A stretch of DNA of 64,000 nt from Rhodobacter sp. GTDB taxonomy: Bacteria > Pseudomonadota > Alphaproteobacteria > Rhodobacterales > Rhodobacteraceae. Below, piece after piece: positions 58,104 to 64,000 of this stretch. Both the position numbers and the translations under genes were made by a program. The notes under the pieces were generated by a model. It worked only from the letters and a program-made list of their open reading frames with translations, had not been told where the DNA came from and searched no databases. Where the stretch lies: assembly GCA_020637595.1 (NCBI GenBank), contig JACKKE010000012.1, positions 1-64,000 of the forward strand, in the 5' to 3' direction. Numbering within the stretch: position 1 is the stretch's first letter; the number at the start of each line of letters is the position of its first letter.

Positions 58104-58697
58104 CGCGGGTTTACGCGCCACGAAGTCGATCAGCGCCGAGCGCCCGCTATGCCCGCGCCCCTCCTGCACATCGCGCTCATAGGTCGCCAGACGCTCGACA
58201 GTCCAGCCAAGGAAGGCCTCGGACAGGAGGTCCGCGGTATACATATGGGCGCGGTTCGACGGACCGCCGCTGCCCAGCCCGACCTGTTCGGGCGTATAGC
58301 CGTGCAGCACCAGCCGTCCGCCGGGCTTCAGTGCCGTCGCCATGTCCACGAACTGGCGGATACGAAACTCCGGTGTGGCGAACTGGACATAGACCGCCAG
58401 CACCATGTCATAGCGGCGCGACCAGTCCCAGTCCGACCAGCTGGCGACCTGGGTATCAATCGCAACATTCGCCTCGGCGGCCAGAGCCCTGGCCCGGGCA
58501 ACCGCTGTCGGAGCCATGTCGAAGGCCGTAACCCGCATGCCGCGCCGCGCGAGGTGCACGGCGTTGCGGCCCTCGCCGTCGGCCACGCAGAGCACCGAAG
58601 CGCCCGGCATCACCAGCCAGGGGTTTTCCGTCAGCACCTGCGCCGGTTCACGGCCGAACAGATAGCCCGCGGCGGATTGATAGCGTTCTTCCCACAT
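58101..58697 (-). CDS. Class I SAM-dependent methyltransferase (TehB-like)
   Basis: A 198-residue protein. Motif I is VLCVADGEGRNAVHLARRG, followed by VTAFDMAPTAVARARALA, and the later MVLAVYVQFATP and LKPGGRLVLHGYTPEQ match the small TehB/thiopurine-type group. These methylate small or toxic anions. ATG 58697 (MWEERYQSAAGYLFG) is preferred to an earlier ATG at 58736 because it matches the family N-terminus. It runs into the composite repeat at its end. Confidence 0.85.
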   Translation of the reverse strand: MWEERYQSAAGYLFGREPAQVLTENPWLVMPGASVLCVADGEGRNAVHLARRGMRVTAFDMAPTAVARARALAAEANVAIDTQVASWSDWDWSRRYDMVLAVYVQFATPEFRIRQFVDMATALKPGGRLVLHGYTPEQVGLGSGGPSNRAHMYTADLLSEAFLGWTVERLATYERDVQEGRGHSGRSALIDFVARKPA

Positions 58698-58817
58698 ACC
58701 GGCCCCCAGCAGCCACCACCCTTGGTTGAAATCCATCTTGACGCACCGCGCGGCACGTCGCTAGACTTCCTGTCTCTATCCTCTTTTTCTTCAAGGTTTT
58801 CAAGCAGGAGACTTTGC

Positions 58818-59177
58818 ATGCGTGCGAGTATCGTCGTGGCTGCAGCGGCCGGGATTATCCTGATCACCGGCAGCGCACAGGCCTGGGAACGCCTTCACAC
58901 CGAGGCCGAATACCGCGCGCGGGTGGTCGGCCACCGCACCTCGGTCGGTGACCGCGGCCATGTCACGGTTCATCCCGACGGCACGGTCACTGGTGTCTGG
59001 GGCGGGCAGCCGGTGGTCGGGGCCTGGACCTGGGACGGCGGTTATTACTGTCGCAATCTGCGGATCGGCAGCACCGAAACCGGCACCAACTGTCAGCGGA
59101 TCGAGGTGCAGGGCAATCAGATCCGCAGCACCAATGACCGGGGCAACGGCAGCTCGATGGTCGGTCAGCTGGACTGA
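58818..59177 (+). CDS. Small exported protein of unknown function
   Basis: A 119-residue protein with a signal peptide ending SAQA (about residue 24) and a mature part rich in Thr, Gly and Trp. The segment HTEAEYRARVVGHRTSVGDRG is followed by GVWGGQPVVGAWTWDGGYYC and two Cys (YYC and TNC). It is likely a periplasmic strand-rich protein; no named family is recognised. AGGAG precedes ATG 58818. It ends in the palindrome TGACGTCA, which also contains the stop of convergent priA. Confidence 0.7.
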   Translation: MRASIVVAAAAGIILITGSAQAWERLHTEAEYRARVVGHRTSVGDRGHVTVHPDGTVTGVWGGQPVVGAWTWDGGYYCRNLRIGSTETGTNCQRIEVQGNQIRSTNDRGNGSSMVGQLD

Positions 59178-59179
59178 CG

Positions 59180-61372
59180 TCACCAGAAGCTCTGCGGGTC
59201 GATATCGACCGCCAGCCGGGTGTCGGCGGGCAGGTGCACGCCGCCGACCCAGGCACGGATCGCGGTTTGCAGGGGGGCATTGCGCGCGACCTTGACCAGC
59301 AGGCGCACGCGGTGGCGGCCACGAACCCGGGCGATCGGCGCGGGGGCCGGGCCGAAGACCTGCGCGCCGATGCGTTGCAGGGGTTCGGTCTGACGTGCCA
59401 GTGCGTTGCCCACCTCGAAGACATGCTCCAGCGTCGGCGCGGACAGGATGATCCCGGCGAGCCGCCCGAAGGGCGGCATGCCCAGCGCGCGGCGCTCATC
59501 GGCTTCGGCCTTCCAGAAGCCCTCGTCATCGCCCGAGAGGATCGCCTTGATCACCGGGTGATCGGGCTGGTGGGTCTGCATCAGCGCAAGCCCCGGGCGT
59601 TCGGCCCGCCCGGCGCGCCCGGCCACCTGGCGGATCAGCTGGAAGGTGCGTTCGGCCGCGCGCAGATCGCCGCCGTGCAGGCCCAGATCGGCGTCGATCA
59701 CGCCGACCAGCGTCAGCAGCGGAAAGTTGTGCCCCTTGGCCACCAGCTGCGTGCCGATGACGATATCCGCGGCCCCCGCTGCAATCGCCGCGATCTGCGC
59801 CTTGAGCGCGCGGGCCGAGCCGAAGAGGTCCGAGGACAGCACCGCCACCCGTGCATCGGGCCAGCGGGCACGAACCTCTTCTTCCAGCCGTTCGACCCCC
59901 GGGCCGACCGCGTGCATCTTGCCCTCGACCCCGCAGGACGGGCAGGTCGTGGGAATCGGTGCGGTGGCCCCGCATTGGTGGCACATCAGCCGGTTCAGGA
60001 AGCGGTGTTCGACCATCCGCGCGTCGCAGTCGGGGCAGCTGACCTGATGGCCGCAGGCGCGGCAGATCGTCACCGGGGCATAGCCGCGCCGGTTGAGGAA
60101 CAGAAGCGACTGCTCGCCGGCAGCGATCCGGGCATCCACGGCCGCAGCCAGCGTCGGGCCGATCCAGCGGCCATGCGGTAAGTCCTCGGACCGCATGTCG
60201 ATGGCGCGCATCTCGGGCAGTTCCGCGACCCCAAAGCGGGCGTGCAGGTCGAGACGGTGATACTTGCCGCTTTCGGCGTTGACCCAGGTTTCCAGCGACG
60301 GCGTGGCCGAGGCCAGCACCACCTGTGCCTGCGCCAGCGAGGCCCGCAGAACGGCCATGTCGCGGGCGTTGTAGAGGACGCCATCCTCTTGTTTATACGA
60401 GGAATCATGCTCCTCATCGACGACGATCAGGCCCAGATCCCGATAGGGCAGAAACAGCGCCGAGCGTGCGCCGACCACCAGTCCGACGCCCCCTTCGCTG
60501 GCCATCCGCCACAGCCGCCGGCGCTCGGTAATCGTCACGCCCGAGTGCCATTCGCCGGGGCGCGCGCCAAAGCGGGCCTCGACGCGCTCCAGGAACCCCT
60601 CGGTCAGGCCGATCTCGGGCAGCAGCACCAACGCCTGCCGGCCCTTGCGCAGGCATTCCGCGACAGCTTCCAGATAGACCTCGGTCTTGCCTGAGCCTGT
60701 CACCCCCTTGAGCAGCGTCACGTTGAACGCATCCGCCCGCCCGCGCAGCACCGCGGCCGCCGCAGCCTGATCGTCGGACAGGGTCTTGCCCGGCCGTGCG
60801 GGGTCGAGGCGCGGATAGGGCTGGTCCTTGGGGGCCTCGCCCTCGATCAGCGCGCCCTGGGCGGCCATCGTGTGCACGACGGAGCCGGTGACACCGGCGG
60901 CGCGGGTGATCTCGCCCACCGTCAGCGCGGCACCGCCATAGGCCTCGAATACCTCCAGCACCCGGCGGCGGGCATCGGTCATCCGCGCGGGGGCTTCGCC
61001 CGGGCGAAAGACACGGATCGTCATCGGTCCGGTGAACAGCCCCGGCGCGCGGGTGGCGAGGAACAGCATCAGGCTGAGCGGAGTCAGCGTGTAATCGGCA
61101 GCGCGCACCAGAAAGGCGCGCAGCTCGTCGCGCATCGGTTCGACGTCGAGCACCCGCGTGACCGGGCGCAGCCGGGCTACCGGCAGCCCGCCCTCGGCCG
61201 GACCCCAGACGCAGCCCAGCACCTTGCGCGGGCCCAGAGGCACCTCGACGAAATCGCCGGTCTGCGCGCCGCCCTCGGGCGCACGGTAATCCAGCAGCCG
61301 GTCCAGCGGCTGGGTGGTCAGAACCGCCAGCGGCTGACCGGGGGAAAACGACTGGACCGGGGGCAACTCCAT
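59180..61372 (-). CDS. priA: Primosomal protein N' (replication restart helicase)
   Basis: A 730-residue helicase that reloads replication at stalled forks. The N-terminal PriA 3'-DNA-binding domain (LLDYRAPEGGAQTGDFVEVPLGPRKVLGCVWG) precedes the Walker A motif KGVTGSGKTEVY and the DEEH box (VVDEEHDSSYKQED). Two Cys4 zinc sites lie in CRACGHQVSCPDCDARM and CHQCGATAPIPTTCPSC. The helicase second lobe ends RQVAGRAGRAERPG. ATG 61372 is the conserved start; the longer open frame runs antisense to tal. It is divergent from tal. Confidence 0.95.
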   Translation of the reverse strand: MELPPVQSFSPGQPLAVLTTQPLDRLLDYRAPEGGAQTGDFVEVPLGPRKVLGCVWGPAEGGLPVARLRPVTRVLDVEPMRDELRAFLVRAADYTLTPLSLMLFLATRAPGLFTGPMTIRVFRPGEAPARMTDARRRVLEVFEAYGGAALTVGEITRAAGVTGSVVHTMAAQGALIEGEAPKDQPYPRLDPARPGKTLSDDQAAAAAVLRGRADAFNVTLLKGVTGSGKTEVYLEAVAECLRKGRQALVLLPEIGLTEGFLERVEARFGARPGEWHSGVTITERRRLWRMASEGGVGLVVGARSALFLPYRDLGLIVVDEEHDSSYKQEDGVLYNARDMAVLRASLAQAQVVLASATPSLETWVNAESGKYHRLDLHARFGVAELPEMRAIDMRSEDLPHGRWIGPTLAAAVDARIAAGEQSLLFLNRRGYAPVTICRACGHQVSCPDCDARMVEHRFLNRLMCHQCGATAPIPTTCPSCGVEGKMHAVGPGVERLEEEVRARWPDARVAVLSSDLFGSARALKAQIAAIAAGAADIVIGTQLVAKGHNFPLLTLVGVIDADLGLHGGDLRAAERTFQLIRQVAGRAGRAERPGLALMQTHQPDHPVIKAILSGDDEGFWKAEADERRALGMPPFGRLAGIILSAPTLEHVFEVGNALARQTEPLQRIGAQVFGPAPAPIARVRGRHRVRLLVKVARNAPLQTAIRAWVGGVHLPADTRLAVDIDPQSFW

Positions 61373-61510
61373 GCCGGCAAAAGACCTTTCGGGCGCGGGA
61401 CAAACAGGGTATGACGCGGCGAGGGGCCTTGCGCAACCGCCCAGCCGGATCGCGCCACGGGTCCACCCGGTTTGCAATCGCCACACGGCCTGAAAACAAA
61501 CGAGACCGCG

Positions 61511-62164
61511 ATGAAATTCTTTGTCGATACCGCCGACGTGGCGGCCATCCGCGAGCTGCACGAGCTGGGCATGGTCGACGGCGTCACCACCAACCCCTCG
61601 CTGATCCTGAAATCGGGGCGCGACATCATCGAGGTGACCAAGGAAATCTGTTCCTTTGTCGACGGGCCGGTGTCGGCCGAGGTGGTCGCGCTGCAGGCCG
61701 ATGCGATGATTGCCGAGGGCCGCCGCCTGGCCGAAATCGCGCCGAACATCGCCGTCAAGCTGCCGCTGACCTGGGACGGGCTGAAGGCCTGCAAGGTGCT
61801 GACCGGCGAGGGCAAGATGGTCAACGTGACGCTGTGCTTCAGCCCCAATCAGGCGCTGCTGGCGGCCAAGGCCGGCGCGACCTTCATCTCGCCGTTCATC
61901 GGGCGTCTGGATGACATCAACCTGGACGGGATGGAGCTGATCCGCGACATCCGCCAGATCTACGACAATTACGACTTCAAGACGCAGATCCTCGCGGCCT
62001 CGATCCGCACGGTGAACCACGTCACGGAATCGGCGGTCGCCGGCGCCGACGTGATGACCGCACCGCCCGAGGTGATCCGCAAGCTGGCCAACCACCCGCT
62101 GACCGATGCGGGGCTGGCACAGTTTATGAAAGATTGGGAAAAAACCGGACAGAAGATCCTCTGA
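61511..62164 (+). CDS. tal: Transaldolase/fructose-6-phosphate aldolase family protein
   Basis: A 217-residue enzyme of the short TalC/FSA form. The Schiff-base Lys is Lys83 in NIAVKLPLTWDG. MKFFVDTADVAAIRELHELG, GVTTNPSLILKSG and AGATFISPFIGRLDD match bacterial transaldolases of the pentose phosphate pathway. It starts 138 nt from divergent priA and is followed by the DUF484 and xerC genes, an order seen in many Rhodobacterales. Confidence 0.93.
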   Translation: MKFFVDTADVAAIRELHELGMVDGVTTNPSLILKSGRDIIEVTKEICSFVDGPVSAEVVALQADAMIAEGRRLAEIAPNIAVKLPLTWDGLKACKVLTGEGKMVNVTLCFSPNQALLAAKAGATFISPFIGRLDDINLDGMELIRDIRQIYDNYDFKTQILAASIRTVNHVTESAVAGADVMTAPPEVIRKLANHPLTDAGLAQFMKDWEKTGQKIL

Positions 62165-62206
62165 TCTGGTATACCCTTCTGGAACGACGGCGAAATCGGG
62201 GCGCAG

Positions 62207-62926
62207 ATGCCAGGAACCAGACCGGCCGAGGCGAGCGGCAACCAGGATGAATGGCGCGCGCGCGTGCTGGCTGATCCGGGGCTTGTCCTCGATGATCCCG
62301 AGGTCATGCGCGCGCTGGTGCTGGCGTCCGAGCGCGCGATGGGCGGCAATGTCGTCGACCTGCGCGGCATGGCGATGGAGCGGCTGGAAAGCCAGCTGGA
62401 ACGGCTGGAGGAAACCCACCGCGCCGTGGTCGCCGCCGCCTATGAGAACCTGTCGTCCACGAACCAGATCCACCGCGCGCTGATGCGTCTGCTGGATGCC
62501 GAGCGGTTCGAGGCCTTTGTGATGGATCTGGGCAGCGAGGTTGCCGACATCCTGCGCGTCGACGCACTGCGGCTGGTGCTGGAAAGCGGCGACGCGCAGG
62601 CGGGCGGTCTGGGCCGTCTGGATGCGGTCCTGCGCGTGAAACCACAGGGCTGGGTCGAACACTACATGAGCGGCGGCCGCCCGACGCCCCCCCGCCCGAT
62701 CGTGCTGCGTCAGGGGGTTCCGCCCTCGACCGGCCCTTATGGCGAGGTCGCGGCGGATCTGCGCTCCGAAGCCTTGATGCGGCTCGACCTGGGCGCAGGG
62801 CGGCTACCCGGCATGCTGGCGATGGGGTCCGAGGATCCGCACCGCTTCAAACCCGGCCAGGGCACCGATCTGCTGGCCTTCTTCACCGGCGCGTTCGAAC
62901 GGGTTCTGCGCCGCTGGTTGTCGTGA
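62207..62926 (+). CDS. DUF484 family protein
   Basis: A 239-residue cytosolic protein with a GAF-like DUF484 domain. The first 70 residues hold an Arg/Glu-rich coiled coil (RLESQLERLEETHRAVVAAAYENLSSTNQIHRALMRLLD), followed by the sensory-like domain (LLAFFTGAFERVL near the end). This family usually precedes the Xer recombinase, as here (overlap of 4 nt with xerC). A role in recombinase control has been proposed but is not shown. Confidence 0.9.
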   Translation: MPGTRPAEASGNQDEWRARVLADPGLVLDDPEVMRALVLASERAMGGNVVDLRGMAMERLESQLERLEETHRAVVAAAYENLSSTNQIHRALMRLLDAERFEAFVMDLGSEVADILRVDALRLVLESGDAQAGGLGRLDAVLRVKPQGWVEHYMSGGRPTPPRPIVLRQGVPPSTGPYGEVAADLRSEALMRLDLGAGRLPGMLAMGSEDPHRFKPGQGTDLLAFFTGAFERVLRRWLS

Positions 62927-63879
62927 CCGGCGGTCTGGCGATCAGCCCGGCCCTGCGCGATGCGCTGGGGCGCTGGCTGGACCAGAAATCCGCCCTCGAC
63001 GATGCCTCAGCCCACACGATCGACGCCTATCGCGCGGATGTCGCCGGGTTTCTGGATTTCCTCGCCCGTCACCACGGCGGCGCCGCCGGCATTGACCAGC
63101 TGCGCGCGGTGGAAACCCGCGACCTGCGGTCCTGGATGGCGGCCGAGCGCGGGCGCGGCGTCGGCGCACGGTCGCTGGCCCGGGCACTGTCGGCGCTCAA
63201 GGGCTTTGCCCGCTGGCTGGCCGACCGCGAAACCGATTTCGACGCGACCGCGATCCTGTCGGCCCGCGCCCCGCGCCACCCGCGCCCCCTGCCCCGCCCG
63301 CTGGACGAAACCGCCGCGCGTGCCGTCACCGAGGCGATCAGCGACGACAAGGCCGAGGCCTGGATCCGCGCCCGCGACGCGGCGGTGGCGGCGCTGCTTT
63401 ACGGCGGCGGGCTGCGGATCTCCGAGGCACTGGGCCTGACCGGGCGCGACGCCGTGACCGCCAGCACCCCGGGCGCCAGCCTGCGCATCCTCGGCAAGGG
63501 CGGCAAGGAGCGGCTGGTGCCGGTGATCCCCGCCGCCGCGCAGGCGGTCGCCGCCTATCTGCGCCTGTGCCCGTGGCCGGTGGAACCCGACGCGCCGCTG
63601 TTTCGCGGGTTGCGCGGCGGGCCCCTGAACCCGCGGCTGATCGCCCGCGCGATGGAGGGGGTGCGGCTGCGCCTCGGCTTGCCGGCCTCGGCCACACCGC
63701 ACGCGCTGCGCCACAGCTTTGCCACGCATCTGCTGTCGGCGGGTGGCGATCTGCGGGCGATCCAGGAGCTGCTGGGCCACGCCAACCTGTCCACGACGCA
63801 GGTTTACACCGGCGTCGATGCCGCGCGGCTGATGGATGTCTATCGCGCCGCGCATCCCCGCGCGAAATCCACCGGCTGA
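62923..63879 (+). CDS. xerC: Tyrosine recombinase XerC/XerD
   Basis: A 318-residue recombinase that resolves chromosome dimers at dif. The catalytic set is present: Arg in GGGLRISEALGL (about 164), Lys in LGKGGKERLVPV (about 191), His and Arg in PHALRHSFATHL, His in LGHANLST and the nucleophile Tyr295 in TQVYTGV. An N-terminal SAM-like domain (residues 1-110) precedes the catalytic part. GTG 62923 overlaps DUF484. XerC and XerD cannot be told apart with certainty; the DUF484 neighbour supports XerC. Confidence 0.9.
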   Translation: MTGGLAISPALRDALGRWLDQKSALDDASAHTIDAYRADVAGFLDFLARHHGGAAGIDQLRAVETRDLRSWMAAERGRGVGARSLARALSALKGFARWLADRETDFDATAILSARAPRHPRPLPRPLDETAARAVTEAISDDKAEAWIRARDAAVAALLYGGGLRISEALGLTGRDAVTASTPGASLRILGKGGKERLVPVIPAAAQAVAAYLRLCPWPVEPDAPLFRGLRGGPLNPRLIARAMEGVRLRLGLPASATPHALRHSFATHLLSAGGDLRAIQELLGHANLSTTQVYTGVDAARLMDVYRAAHPRAKSTG

Positions 63880-63954
63880 GGGATTTTCTTTGAACCCTGG
63901 CGCGTGCCGAGGCGACTGACGGGTATCAGTCACCGCCCATCCCGGAGCATCGCC

Positions 63955-64000
63955 ATGAAACTCTCGCTCGCCCTCCTCGCCACCCTGACGCTGATCCCCG
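63955..64000 (+). CDS. Start of an exported protein, truncated by the window end
   Basis: ATG 63955 follows a GGAG site 8 nt upstream and opens a signal-peptide-like run MKLSLALLATLTLIP up to the last base. The remainder is outside the window, so the product cannot be named. It is 75 nt downstream of xerC. Confidence 0.6.
   Translation, partial: MKLSLALLATLTLIP

Overview
The window is a compact, GC-rich chromosomal segment from an alphaproteobacterium, most likely a Rhodobacteraceae/Rhodobacterales member. That placement is inferred from gene order and family content: the SPOR lipoprotein-dacC-tmk-holB-tatD block, the priA/tal/DUF484/xerC block, a Hint-domain RTX protein, Lrp and GNAT genes of alphaproteobacterial type, and intergenic repeats ending in a TATTTGCGACGCAAAGATG-like core. 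No species is claimed. Nearly all of the DNA is coding. There is one tRNA, and no rRNA, CRISPR array, transposase or prophage was seen.

Layout. 1-3.6 kb: end of an Lrp/AsnC regulator, an enoyl-CoA hydratase-like protein, a lone Flp-pilin-like peptide and glutamine-dependent NAD+ synthase. 3.7-9.6 kb: a cell-wall and replication run (SPOR lipoprotein, DD-carboxypeptidase, thymidylate kinase, DNA polymerase III delta', TatD DNase, MBL hydrolase). 9.6-14.9 kb: AEC transporter, GMC oxidoreductase, amidase and M20 amidohydrolase. 15-19.3 kb: Hint/RTX protein, sulfatase-maturase-like radical SAM enzyme and aspartyl/asparaginyl hydroxylase. 19.3-24 kb: a SqrR/BigR-like ArsR repressor divergent from an RND efflux pair, separated by a very symmetric promoter/operator. 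24.2-30.6 kb: a complete N-type ATPase operon (atpDCQRBEFAG). 30.6-34.7 kb: a LigM-like aromatic O-demethylase, a PaaK-like CoA ligase and a thioesterase, with a MarR regulator and paired operator-like dyads. 34.7-43.4 kb: an exported RCC1-like propeller, tRNA-Leu(CAA), a VTT membrane protein with DsbB, a hemerythrin protein with a LysR regulator, aspS and an ExeA-like ATPase. 43.4-45.3 kb: an AT-richer leader, an ExoY-type sugar transferase and a rhomboid protease. 45.4-49.7 kb: an orphan amino-acid ABC ATPase followed by two glutamine-synthetase-like ligases flanking a glutamine amidotransferase, resembling a gamma-glutamyl polyamine catabolic module. 49.9-59.2 kb: YgfZ, a tyrosine phosphatase, two PLP aminotransferases, an orphan molybdenum hydroxylase large subunit, a hotdog thioesterase and a methyltransferase. 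59.2-64 kb: priA, transaldolase, DUF484, xerC and the start of an exported protein.

The most informative non-coding signals are (i) the 44-bp near-perfect dyad between the ArsR repressor and the RND pump, which carries mirror-image promoters; (ii) two AGTTG-N6-CAACT dyads 31 bp apart in front of the O-demethylase operon; and (iii) a composite hairpin repeat found downstream of three genes (49.7, 57.8 and 58.1 kb), two copies of which meet head to head. Likely systems for follow-up are a sulfide/persulfide-gated efflux pump, an aromatic demethylation plus CoA-activation cluster, and a very small Cys-rich gene overlapping the hemerythrin gene.
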